Shown here: piece after piece, positions 32,784 through 40,821 of the stretch
Layout: every line of letters begins with the position of its first letter
Position numbering within the stretch: position 1 is the stretch's first letter
Origin: Streptomyces sp. NBC_00390
GTDB taxonomy: Bacteria > Actinomycetota > Actinomycetes > Streptomycetales > Streptomycetaceae
DNA length: 64,000 nucleotides
Assembly (NCBI RefSeq): GCF_036057275.1
Contig: NZ_CP107945.1
Location: forward strand, 4,278,001-4,342,000
Direction of reading: 5' to 3'
Notes under the pieces: generated by a model
What the model was told of the DNA's origin: nothing
The model's database searches: none
The model's input: the letters and a program-made list of their open reading frames with translations, nothing else
Made by a program: the position numbers and the translations under genes

Positions 32784-33092
32784 ATGGCAAGCATCCGCCC
32801 CGCCCGAGTTCTCGCCGCAGTTGCCGCCCTGCCCCTCACGGCCGCTCTCTTCGGCGGAGTCGCCCAGGCCGACAACATCGGTGGCATCGGGGACGACGGA
32901 TCGAACGTGTCGGTGGCCACGATCGTCGGCAGCGGCGTCGGCCGCGACAACTACGGCAATTCGACGACCACCCAGCAGGTGGCGACCGGCGCCGGAGCGA
33001 GCAATCAGAACAACACGGCGAACGTGAACGGATTCGGCTACACGGTGATCGACCAGGACAACGTAGCCGTGAATTTCTCACCACTATGGTGA
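32784..33092 (+). CDS. Small secreted Gly/Asn/Thr-rich protein
   Basis: A 102-residue protein with a Sec signal (about residues 1-30, ending GGVAQA). The mature part of about 72 residues lacks Cys and is rich in Gly, Asn, Val and Thr (DNIGGIGDDGSNVSVATIVG, STTTQQVATGAGASNQNN). Polar, aggregation-prone composition recalls curlin-like or chaplin-like surface proteins, but no chaplin motif is seen. GGAGGAAA precedes the ATG at 32784. A strong terminator follows. I do not recognise a named family. Confidence 0.75.
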   Translation: MASIRPARVLAAVAALPLTAALFGGVAQADNIGGIGDDGSNVSVATIVGSGVGRDNYGNSTTTQQVATGAGASNQNNTANVNGFGYTVIDQDNVAVNFSPLW

Positions 33093-33128
33093 CCGCCGGC
33101 CCGAGGGGGTGAGGTAGGGGGACGGGGA

Positions 33129-33176
33129 ACAGGCGCCTGCGCGGCGGCACTTCGGTGCTGTCGCGCAGGCGCCTGT
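33129..33176 (+). terminator. Strong terminator after the secreted-protein gene
   Basis: Fourteen-base perfect arms at 33129-33142 and 33163-33176 (ACAGGCGCCTGCGC and complement) enclose 20 nt that can form a second small stem. It insulates the following catabolic operon. Confidence 0.75.
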
Positions 33177-33184
33177 CTGTGACC

Positions 33185-33218
33185 TTGACAGGGTGGCCTG
33201 ATCTGACGGACAGTCAGA
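33185..33218 (+). promoter_or_regulatory. Promoter with TetR-like operator for the side-chain operon
   Basis: A consensus -35 TTGACA lies at 33185-33190. Eleven bases on is the perfect inverted repeat TCTGAC-GGACA-GTCAGA (33202-33218), which covers the expected -10 (GACAGT, 33209-33214). The TGAC-N-GTCA form is typical of TetR-family operators. The operon starts at 33253. A repressor released by an acyl-CoA or sterol intermediate would fit; its gene is not in the window. Confidence 0.55.
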
Positions 33219-33252
33219 AACCCTGACCCGTACGCCCGGGAGGTCCGCCGCC

Positions 33253-34431
33253 GTGCACCTCGCCCCGACGGCGCGACAGCAAGAGCTGCGCACCGAACTC
33301 CGTACGTACTTCCGTGCCCTGATGCCGGACGGACCGCCGCCCGCGAGCGACCACGCCGCGCAGCGGGTGCTGCTGCGCAGGATCGGCGCCGACGGACTGC
33401 TCGGACTGGGCTGGCCCGTCGAGTTCGGGGGCCAGGGCCGCGGCCCCGACGAGCAGTTCGTGTTCTTCGACGAGGCGTACCGGGCGGGCGCCCCCGTCTC
33501 CATGGTCACGCTGAACACCGTGGGCCCGACTCTGATGAGGTACGGGACGCCGGAGCAGAAGGCCTACTTCCTGCCGCGCATCCTCGCCGGTGACCTCGTC
33601 TTCGCGATCGGCTACAGCGAGCCCGGGGCAGGGACGGACCTGGCCTCGCTGTGCACCCGCGCGGTACGGGACGGTGACAGTTGGCTCGTCGACGGTCAGA
33701 AGATCTTCACCAGCAACGCCCAGAACGCGGACTGGATCTGGCTCGCCTGCCGTACCGATCCGGACGCGCCCAAGCACAAGGGGATCTCGATCCTCCTGGT
33801 GCCGACGGATGCGCCGGGGTTCTCCTGGACCCCGATCGAGACCGTGGGCGGGCTGATCACGACGGCGACGTACTACGACCGGATCCGGGTGCCGGCCGCG
33901 CATCTGGTCGGCGAGGAGAACGACGGCTGGGCTCTGATCACCAACCAGCTCAACCACGAACGGGTGGCGCTGGCCGCGATCGGGATGCAGGCCGAGGACT
34001 TCTACGAGGCGGCGCTCGCGCGGGCACGTACACCTGATCCGGTGACCGGGACTCGCCGTATTGACGAGCCCTGGGTGCAATTCCGAGCGGCCGAAGCGTA
34101 TGCCCGGCTCGCGGCAACACGCCTGCTCAACTGGCGTTTGGTGGGGGGTGCGGGGGCAGGTCGGCCGGCTCCGGGAGATGCCAGCGGCGTGAAGTTCGCC
34201 GGAACCGAATCCGCGGTCGAGGTGTATCGAATGTGCCAGGAAATCGCGGGGGAGGCGGGGCTGATCCGGGCTGGATCTCCCGGCTCGCTCGGGACCGGGA
34301 CTCCGCAGGAGGGGGAGCTGGAGCGGATGAACAGAGCGGCACAGATCAATACGTTCGGGGGCGGCGTGAGCGAGGTGCAGCGCGAGATCGTCGCGACCAT
34401 GCGGCTCGGCCTGAAGAGGGGGAAGAGGTGA
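33253..34431 (+). CDS. Acyl-CoA dehydrogenase, FadE29/ChsE2-like
   Basis: A 392-residue flavoprotein of the acyl-CoA dehydrogenase family. FAD and substrate motifs are intact: FAIGYSEPGAGTDLASL, VDGQKIFTSNAQNADWIWLA and the C-terminal INTFGGGVSEVQREIVA. First gene of an operon whose order (FadE29-like, MaoC-OB protein, FadE28-like, MaoC, Ltp2-like) mirrors the mycobacterial igr genes for removing the C3 side chain of sterol-CoA intermediates. With the FadE28-like product it should form the ChsE1-ChsE2 heteromer. GTG start at 33253 after GGGAGG. Confidence 0.85.
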   Translation: MHLAPTARQQELRTELRTYFRALMPDGPPPASDHAAQRVLLRRIGADGLLGLGWPVEFGGQGRGPDEQFVFFDEAYRAGAPVSMVTLNTVGPTLMRYGTPEQKAYFLPRILAGDLVFAIGYSEPGAGTDLASLCTRAVRDGDSWLVDGQKIFTSNAQNADWIWLACRTDPDAPKHKGISILLVPTDAPGFSWTPIETVGGLITTATYYDRIRVPAAHLVGEENDGWALITNQLNHERVALAAIGMQAEDFYEAALARARTPDPVTGTRRIDEPWVQFRAAEAYARLAATRLLNWRLVGGAGAGRPAPGDASGVKFAGTESAVEVYRMCQEIAGEAGLIRAGSPGSLGTGTPQEGELERMNRAAQINTFGGGVSEVQREIVATMRLGLKRGKR

Positions 34432-35405
34432 CGCGCGGCGAAGCGGCGTCGGCCCGCGCCGATGCGTTGTATTCACGGCTCAAGGCGTACGAAGGGCGGG
34501 CCGCCGCCGCGGGGACGGGCAAGGACCCGGTCAACGAGCCGATGATCAGGCACTGGTGCGAAGCCATGGGGGATGCCAATCCCGCGTATCAGGGTCCGGA
34601 TGCCATCGCGCCGCCGGCGATGCTGCAGGCATGGACCATGGGCGGTCTGTCCGGGCACCGCGGCCGGGCTGCCGCGCAGGACGAGCTGTTCGAGCTGCTC
34701 GACGGGGCGGGATTCACATCCGTCGTCGCCACCGATTGCGAACAGGAGTATCTGCGCCCGCTCCGCCCCGGTGACCGGATCACGTTCGACGCAGTGATCG
34801 AGTCGGTGTCCGAGCGCAAGAGCACCAAGCTGGGCACGGGGTACTTCGTCACCACGCGGATGAATGTCCGGGCGGGCGACGAGCTCGCCGGTACGCACCG
34901 CTTCCGCATCCTCAAGTACGCGCCCGCTGCCAGGACACCGGACGGCGACCGCCCGCAGCAACCTCAGCGACAGCGACCGCAGCGACCGCAGCGACCACGC
35001 CCGGTGATCAACAGGGACAACGCAGGGTTCTGGGACGGGGTGGCGGACCACCGCCTGCTGATCCAGCGGTGCGATGGCTGCGGCACACTGCGCTTCCCCT
35101 GGCTTCCGGGGTGCGCGGCCTGCGGATCGCCCGACTGGGACACGGTCGCGGCGAGCGGCGCCGGCACGGTGTTCTCTTACGTGGTGATGCACCACCCGTC
35201 CTTCCCGGCCTTCGACCCGCCGTACGCAGTGGGGCTGATCGAGCTGGCCGAAGGTGTACGCATCGTGAGCAACGTGGTCGGAGTTCCGTACGACAAGGTG
35301 CGTATCGGCATGCCGGTGGAACTGGAGTTCCTCAGGGTTGACGAGGAGTGGGAGCTCCCGGTCTTCCGTGGTGCGCAGGGGCACCTGGACAGGGGGGCGG
35401 GCTGA
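34428..35405 (+). CDS. Fused MaoC-like hydratase and DUF35 OB-fold protein, ChsH2-like
   Basis: A 325-residue protein. Residues 1-165 form a hot-dog fold (WCEAMGDANPAYQGPDAIAP, with the AMGDANP part of the hydratase loop). A Gln/Arg/Pro-rich linker (about 170-185) leads to a DUF35 domain with a zinc ribbon, CDGCG and CAACG, and an OB fold. In mycobacteria the hot-dog half pairs with ChsH1 as a 17-ene-CoA hydratase, while the DUF35 half binds and supports the Ltp2 aldolase. GTG overlaps the previous stop (GTGA). Position and fusion fit ChsH2 well. Confidence 0.85.
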   Translation: MTRGEAASARADALYSRLKAYEGRAAAAGTGKDPVNEPMIRHWCEAMGDANPAYQGPDAIAPPAMLQAWTMGGLSGHRGRAAAQDELFELLDGAGFTSVVATDCEQEYLRPLRPGDRITFDAVIESVSERKSTKLGTGYFVTTRMNVRAGDELAGTHRFRILKYAPAARTPDGDRPQQPQRQRPQRPQRPRPVINRDNAGFWDGVADHRLLIQRCDGCGTLRFPWLPGCAACGSPDWDTVAASGAGTVFSYVVMHHPSFPAFDPPYAVGLIELAEGVRIVSNVVGVPYDKVRIGMPVELEFLRVDEEWELPVFRGAQGHLDRGAG

Positions 35406-35406
35406 C

Positions 35407-36510
35407 ATGGACTTCACGCCCACGGACGAGCAGGCGGCCGCCCGGGAGCTGGCGGCACAGATCTTCGGGGACCTCGCGACCCATGAGCGGCTGACCGCGC
35501 TGGGGAGCGGCAGCGACGCACAGGTGTGGAAGGCGCTCAGCACGGCAGGGCTGATCGCCGCCGTCGAGGAGACCGGCCTGCTGGGGCTGGTGCTGCTCCT
35601 GGAGGAACAGGGACGGACGACCGGGCAGACCCCCTTCGCCGCCGCGTGTGTGTACGGACTGCTGGCGGTGGCGGCCCATGGCTCCGACGAGCAGCGGGCC
35701 CGGCTGCTGCCGGGGCTGCGGGACGGCACGGTGGTGGCGACCGGCGCGTTTCCGCTGCGTGGAGCGGCTGTGCGGGCGGACGGGCAGGGACGGCTCACCG
35801 GAGTCGTGCCGTATGTGCCGTGGCTGCGCGATGCGACGCATGTCCTGGTCCCGGCCGCCGAGCCGGAGCGGGCGGGAACGGAACGCGCCGGGCGCGGGCC
35901 GGTGGTGCCCGAGCCAGCAGGGTGCCGTCCGCTCATCGGCTGCTTCCTGCTGGAGACGGCCGGGTTGAGCATCGAGCCCGTCGAACTGACCGCGCCCTGG
36001 TCGGCCGGACGGCTCGAGCTCGATGACCGTCCGGCCGAGCGCATCGGCGGGCCCGATGCGTACGACGACATACTTGCCATGAGCCGTACCGCCTTTGCGG
36101 GTCTGCAGGCGGGGGTGTGCGCGGGCTCCCTCGCCCGCGTCGTGGAGCACACCTCGGCCCGCGAGCAGTTCGGGCGGCCGCTCTCCACCAACCAGGGGGT
36201 GCTGCTGCGCGCGGCCGACGCGTACATGGACACCGAGGCGATACGGGTCACGGCGTACGAGGCGGCCTGGCGGCGCGACGCGCGGCTGCCGTACGCGACA
36301 CATGCACTCACCGCCGCCTGGTGGGCCTCGGAGGCCGGCAAGCGGGTCGTGCACGTGGGCCAGCATCTGCACGGCGGTACGGGCGCGGACCTCGGCCACC
36401 CCGTCCACCGGCACTTTCTGTGGGGTCGCCAGCTGGACGCCTATCTGGGCTCCGGCAGTGAAGTCCTCTCGGAACTGGGCGCGTTGCTCGCCGGACAGGA
36501 GCCGGTATGA
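35407..36510 (+). CDS. Acyl-CoA dehydrogenase, FadE28/ChsE1-like (degenerate FAD site)
   Basis: A 367-residue protein with the helical acyl-CoA dehydrogenase fold, but the usual SEPxAGSD FAD/substrate motif is gone, replaced by GAFPLRGAAVRADGQGRLTG. The C-terminal region (HTSAREQFGRPLSTNQGVLL, HLHGGTG) is retained. In the mycobacterial ChsE1-ChsE2 complex one chain supplies most of the FAD site, so an unequal partner is expected. It starts one base after the previous stop. Confidence 0.83.
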   Translation: MDFTPTDEQAAARELAAQIFGDLATHERLTALGSGSDAQVWKALSTAGLIAAVEETGLLGLVLLLEEQGRTTGQTPFAAACVYGLLAVAAHGSDEQRARLLPGLRDGTVVATGAFPLRGAAVRADGQGRLTGVVPYVPWLRDATHVLVPAAEPERAGTERAGRGPVVPEPAGCRPLIGCFLLETAGLSIEPVELTAPWSAGRLELDDRPAERIGGPDAYDDILAMSRTAFAGLQAGVCAGSLARVVEHTSAREQFGRPLSTNQGVLLRAADAYMDTEAIRVTAYEAAWRRDARLPYATHALTAAWWASEAGKRVVHVGQHLHGGTGADLGHPVHRHFLWGRQLDAYLGSGSEVLSELGALLAGQEPV

Positions 36511-36932
36511 GCACCGCACACAGCACCGGGACGACCGGTGTGCACATCGGCATGGAGCTGCCGTCGCTCACCGTCCCGGTCACCCGCACCCTGATCGTCG
36601 CCGGCGCTGTGGCATCCCGCGACTACCAGGACGTCCATCACGACGCCGAGCTCGCGAGATCGAAGGGCTCACAGGACATCTTCATGAACATCCTGACGAC
36701 CAACGGACTGGTCGGGCGGTATGTCACCGACTGCTTCGGGGAGCATGCCGTGCTGCGCAAGGTCGCCATCCGGCTGGGCGCACCCAACTACCCGGGAGAC
36801 ACCATGGTGTTGAGCGGCACGGTCACTTCCCTGGACGGCGCGACGGCCGGGGTGCGGGTCGTCGGGGCCAACGGCATCGGCACGCACGTCACCGGCACGG
36901 TGACCGTGATCCTCCCGGAGGCCGGCACATGA
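36507..36932 (+). CDS. MaoC-like hydratase subunit, ChsH1-like
   Basis: A 141-residue single hot-dog domain protein (GVHIGMELPSLTVPVTRTLI; RDYQDVHHDAELARSKGSQD; TTNGLVGRYVTDCFG). The DYxDVHHD stretch fits the hydratase loop. It is the expected partner of the fused hydratase two genes upstream for hydrating the C17 enoyl-CoA. ATGA overlap with the preceding gene and with the next one shows tight coupling. Confidence 0.82.
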   Translation: MSTAHSTGTTGVHIGMELPSLTVPVTRTLIVAGAVASRDYQDVHHDAELARSKGSQDIFMNILTTNGLVGRYVTDCFGEHAVLRKVAIRLGAPNYPGDTMVLSGTVTSLDGATAGVRVVGANGIGTHVTGTVTVILPEAGT

Positions 36933-38098
36933 GCGTCCGAGGACGGGACACCCTCGGTGGCAGGGCAGCCATCGTCGGTGTCGGGGCGACGGAGTTCTCC
37001 AAGGATTCCGGGCGCAGCGAGCTCAAGCTCGCCGTCGAGGCGGTGCGGGCGGCGCTGGACGACGCCGCTCTGACGCCCGGTGACGTCGACGGGCTGGTCA
37101 CCTTCACGATGGACACCAGCCCCGAGATCACCGTCGCCCAGGCGGCGGGCATCGGGGAGCTCTCCTTCTTCTCCCGTATCCACTACGGCGGTGGCGCGGC
37201 CTGCGCCACCGTGCAGCAGGCCGCCCTCGCCGTCGCCACGGGCGTCGCCGAAGTGGTCGTCTGCTACAGGGCGTTCAACGAGCGCTCGGGCCGCCGTTTC
37301 GGCTCCGGGGTGCAGCAGCGGGAGCCCTCCGCGGAGGGCTCGGCGCTCGGCTGGAATCTCCCCTTCGGGCTGCTCACCCCTGCTTCCTGGGTGGCCATGG
37401 CCGCCCAGCGGTATCTGAACGCGTACGGGCTGACACCCGACGTGTTCGGCCATGTCGCCGTCACCGACCGCCGCCATGCGGCGACCAACCCCGCGGCGTA
37501 TTTCTACGAGCGGCCGATCACCCTCGCCGACCACGCGGCATCGCGCTGGATCGTGGAGCCGCTGCGGCTGTTGGACTGCTGCCAGGAGACCGACGGAGGC
37601 CAGGCCGTCGTCGTCACCAGCACCGAACGGGCCCGCGACCTGCCCAAGCCCCCTGCGGTGATCGTCGCCGCCGCGCAGGGTGCCGGGCGGGCGCAGGAGC
37701 AGATGACCAGCTTCTACCGGGACGATCTCACAGGGCTTCCCGAAATGGGGGTCGTCGCCCGGCAGTTGTGGCGGACGTCCGGACTCGCGCCCGCCGACAT
37801 CGACGTGGGCATTCTCTACGACCACTTCACTCCGTTCGTGCTGATGCAACTGGAGGAGTTCGGGCTCTGCAGGCCGGGCGAGGCGGCGGAGTTCCTGGCC
37901 GCGGACACCCTGCCGGTCAACACGCACGGCGGCCAGTTGGGGGAGGCGTATCTGCACGGCATGAACGGCATCGCGGAGGCGGTGAGGCAGCTGCGCGGCA
38001 CATCCGTGAACCAGATACCCGGCGCTGCAAGGGCCCTGGTCACGGCCGGTACGGGCGTCCCCACGTCGGGGCTGGTCCTGGGCGCGGACGGCATATGA
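36929..38098 (+). CDS. Thiolase-fold lipid-transfer protein / retro-aldolase, Ltp2-like
   Basis: A 389-residue thiolase-superfamily protein of the SCP-x/lipid-transfer group (AAIVGVGATEFSKDSGRSEL; HYGGGAACATVQQA; NTHGGQLGEAYLHGMNGIAE). In Mycobacterium, Ltp2 together with the DUF35 part of ChsH2 cleaves the side-chain hydroxyacyl-CoA to give propionyl-CoA and a C17-keto steroid. The last gene of the five-gene overlapping operon, its start overlaps the MaoC stop by ATGA. Sterol or bile acid as substrate is inferred from gene order. Confidence 0.83.
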   Translation: MSVRGRDTLGGRAAIVGVGATEFSKDSGRSELKLAVEAVRAALDDAALTPGDVDGLVTFTMDTSPEITVAQAAGIGELSFFSRIHYGGGAACATVQQAALAVATGVAEVVVCYRAFNERSGRRFGSGVQQREPSAEGSALGWNLPFGLLTPASWVAMAAQRYLNAYGLTPDVFGHVAVTDRRHAATNPAAYFYERPITLADHAASRWIVEPLRLLDCCQETDGGQAVVVTSTERARDLPKPPAVIVAAAQGAGRAQEQMTSFYRDDLTGLPEMGVVARQLWRTSGLAPADIDVGILYDHFTPFVLMQLEEFGLCRPGEAAEFLAADTLPVNTHGGQLGEAYLHGMNGIAEAVRQLRGTSVNQIPGAARALVTAGTGVPTSGLVLGADGI

Positions 38099-38284
38099 GC
38101 GGCCCTCCCGTCACGGACGGACGCGTCCCGGCGCGGCTGCGTCCGGCCCCTGCCCGTAACCGACCCTGAGAGGCAACTCCACCTTCAGGAGGTGCGACCG
38201 GCGCCGGCCCTACAACCTGAGGGGGACAACGCTTCGGGACCTGGGGCCGATCCGCGGCACACAGCCCGCTCCTAGCGTGGAGAC

Positions 38285-38839
38285 ATGACCACGCCAGTCT
38301 GTACGAGCGCCTCCAGAGCCGCCGCGCCGGTGCCGTCGTACACGTCCTATCCCTCGTTCTCTTCGTATGTACGGGCGCGGGGGCCCGTGCTGCTGCGCAC
38401 CGCCCGGTCGCTGACCGCGAACCCGAGCGACGCCGAGGACCTGTTGCAGACCGCGCTCACCAAGACCTTCGTCGCATGGGAGCGGATCGAGGATCACCGT
38501 GCGCTGGACGGCTATGTCCGGCGTGCCCTGCTCAACACCCGCACCTCCCAGTGGCGCAAGCGCAAGGTGGACGAGTTCGCCTGTGACGAGCTGCCGGAGC
38601 CGAACACGGCGCCCACGCCCGACCCGGCCGAGCAGCAGGTACTGCACGACGCGATGTGGCGCGCGGTGATGAAGCTGCCGGACCGGCAGCGGGCCATGGT
38701 GGTGCTGCGCTATTACGAGGACCTGAGCGAGGCGCAGACCGCCGAGGTGCTCGGGGTCTCGATCGGCACCGTCAAGAGCGCGGTGTCGCGGGCGCTCGGC
38801 AAGCTCCGCGAGGATCCTGAGCTCCGTCCGGTCCGCTGA
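38285..38839 (+). CDS. SigE-family ECF RNA polymerase sigma factor
   Basis: A 184-residue sigma factor with region 2 (FSSYVRARGPVLLRTARSLT; NPSDAEDLLQTALTKTFVAW) and region 4 (LPDRQRAMVVLRYYEDLSEA; QTAEVLGVSIGTVKSAVSRA). This is the SigE-like subgroup common in Streptomyces, named for a family and not the classic sigE. No anti-sigma gene follows. It stands 186 bp after the side-chain operon and could be read separately. Confidence 0.88.
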   Translation: MTTPVCTSASRAAAPVPSYTSYPSFSSYVRARGPVLLRTARSLTANPSDAEDLLQTALTKTFVAWERIEDHRALDGYVRRALLNTRTSQWRKRKVDEFACDELPEPNTAPTPDPAEQQVLHDAMWRAVMKLPDRQRAMVVLRYYEDLSEAQTAEVLGVSIGTVKSAVSRALGKLREDPELRPVR

Positions 38840-39003
38840 TCACCCGGCAGAGGCATGGGCTGCGGCAAGGGGGCAGCAGGGGGATTGGGTGGATATCAGG
38901 GGGATCTGGGGGCGTAAACGGGGCGTACGGGGGAGCAAGTGCGGTTGTGTGCCGTGATGTGTGCGGTGGTGCGCCGGGATTGGATTACCTCCGGGTAGTG
39001 ACA

Positions 39004-39015
39004 TACCGCGCGGTA
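39004..39015. promoter_or_regulatory. Palindrome TACCGCGCGGTA upstream of the acyl-CoA synthetase gene
   Basis: A perfect 12-bp palindrome in a nearly symmetric 18-bp context, 62 bp before the GTG start. The form is like operators of fatty-acid or TetR-type regulators. The binding protein is unknown. Confidence 0.4.
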
Positions 39016-39076
39016 CGTGAGCAGAATCTTCCCACCCTTACTGCCACGTAGCGCTAGCGCCCACCGGGAGGACGCC

Positions 39077-40723
39077 GTGCTGAGCACCATGCAGGACGTA
39101 CCGCTGACCGTGACCCGCATCCTTCAGCATGGGATGACGATCCACGGGAAGTCACAGGTCACCACCTGGACAGGGGAGCCCGAGCCGCAGCGTCGCAGCT
39201 TCGCCGAGGTCGGCCGACGGGCCACCCAGCTGGCGAACGCCCTGCGCGACGAGCTGGGCATAGACGCGGACCAGCGCGTCGCCACCCTCATGTGGAACAA
39301 CGCGGAGCACGTCGAGGCGTACTTCGCGATCCCCTCGATGGGCGCCGTGCTCCACACGCTCAACCTCCGCCTCCCCGCCGAGCAGCTCGTATGGATCGCC
39401 AACCACGCCGCCGACCGCGCCGTGATCGTCAACGGCTCCCTGCTGCCGCTGCTCGCCCCGCTCCTGCCGCACCTGCCGACGATCGAGCACATCGTGGTCT
39501 CCGGCCCCGGCGACCGTTCGCTGCTCGCCGACACCGAGGCGCGGGTGCATGAGTACGAGGAGCTGATCGCCGGCCGCCCGACCACCTTCGACTGGCCGGA
39601 GCTGGACGAACGCTCCGCGGCGGCCATGTGTTACACCTCCGGGACCACCGGCGACCCCAAGGGCGTCGTCTACTCCCACCGCTCCATCTACCTGCACTCC
39701 ATGCAGGTCAACATGGCCGAGTCGATGGGTCTGACGGACGCGGACACCACGCTCGTGGTCGTCCCCCAGTTCCATGTGAACGCCTGGGGCCTGCCGCACG
39801 CCACGTTCATGACCGGCATCAACATGCTGATGCCCGACCGCTTCCTGCAGCCGGCGCCCATCGCCGAGATGATCGAGCGGGAGCGGCCCTCGCACGCCGC
39901 GGCCGTCCCCACCATCTGGCAGGGACTGCTCGCCGAGGTGACCGCCAACCCCCGCGACCTGTCCTCCATGACGCAGGTCACCATCGGCGGCGCCGCCTGC
40001 CCGCCCTCCCTGATGGAGGCGTACGACAAGCTCGGGGTGCGGCTGTGCCACGCCTGGGGCATGACCGAGACCTCCCCGCTCGGCACGATGTCCCACCCGC
40101 CGGCCGGTCTGAGCGCCGAGGAGGAGTGGCCGTACCGCATCACGCAGGGCCGCTTCCCGGCGGGCGTCGAGGGCCGGCTGATCGGCCCCGGCGGCGAGAC
40201 CCTGCCGTGGGACGGCGAGTCCGCGGGTGAGCTGGAGGTGCGCGGCGCCTGGATCGCGGGCGCGTACTACGGGGGCGCGGGCGGTGACGACTTCCGGCCC
40301 GAGGACAAGTTCAGCGCGGACGGCTGGCTCAAGACCGGCGACGTCGGTGTGATCAGCCCCGACGGCTTCCTGACGCTGACCGACCGGGCCAAGGACGTCA
40401 TCAAGTCCGGCGGTGAGTGGATCTCCAGCGTCGACCTCGAGAACGCGCTCATGGCGCACCCCGAGGTTGCCGAGGCCGCCGTCGTCGCCGTTCCGGACGA
40501 GAAGTGGGGCGAGCGTCCGCTGGCCACGGTCGTACTGAAGGACGGTTCGACCGCGGACTACGAGTCGCTCAGGGCGTTCCTCGCCGGGAAGGTCGCCAAG
40601 TGGCAGGTGCCGGAGCGGTGGGCGCTGATTCCCGCGGTGCCGAAGACGAGCGTGGGCAAGTTCGACAAGAAGGTGATCCGCAGGCAGTACGCGGACGGTG
40701 AGCTGGACGTCACCCAGCTCTAG
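39077..40723 (+). CDS. Long-chain acyl-CoA synthetase (ANL superfamily)
   Basis: A 548-residue AMP-forming ligase. Motifs in order: ATP loop MCYTSGTTGDPKGVVYSHRS, HAWGMTETSPLG, the hinge GWLKTGDVGVISPDGFLTL, DRAKDVIKSGGEWISS, and the C-terminal catalytic Lys in PKTSVGKFDKK. It activates a long or medium acid with CoA. The GTG at 39077 has GGGAGG six bases upstream. Near the sterol side-chain operon it may activate the corresponding acid, but a general fatty-acid role is equally possible. Confidence 0.92.
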   Translation: MLSTMQDVPLTVTRILQHGMTIHGKSQVTTWTGEPEPQRRSFAEVGRRATQLANALRDELGIDADQRVATLMWNNAEHVEAYFAIPSMGAVLHTLNLRLPAEQLVWIANHAADRAVIVNGSLLPLLAPLLPHLPTIEHIVVSGPGDRSLLADTEARVHEYEELIAGRPTTFDWPELDERSAAAMCYTSGTTGDPKGVVYSHRSIYLHSMQVNMAESMGLTDADTTLVVVPQFHVNAWGLPHATFMTGINMLMPDRFLQPAPIAEMIERERPSHAAAVPTIWQGLLAEVTANPRDLSSMTQVTIGGAACPPSLMEAYDKLGVRLCHAWGMTETSPLGTMSHPPAGLSAEEEWPYRITQGRFPAGVEGRLIGPGGETLPWDGESAGELEVRGAWIAGAYYGGAGGDDFRPEDKFSADGWLKTGDVGVISPDGFLTLTDRAKDVIKSGGEWISSVDLENALMAHPEVAEAAVVAVPDEKWGERPLATVVLKDGSTADYESLRAFLAGKVAKWQVPERWALIPAVPKTSVGKFDKKVIRRQYADGELDVTQL

Positions 40724-40756
40724 CGGTCGCACACCGGGCCCTGGTGCCCGGACGCG

Positions 40757-40786
40757 AAGGGCCGGCGGTCACGACCGCCGGCCCTT
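40757..40786. terminator. Bidirectional terminator between convergent genes
   Basis: A 14-bp perfect stem, AAGGGCCGGCGGTC (40757-40770) with complement (40773-40786), lies between the acyl-CoA synthetase gene and the oppositely oriented PAS protein gene. It has A/T at both bases, so it can serve both strands. Confidence 0.85.
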
Positions 40787-40821
40787 TCGCGCGTCCGTGG
40801 AACGCCTCTGCCCGGCGCCCC

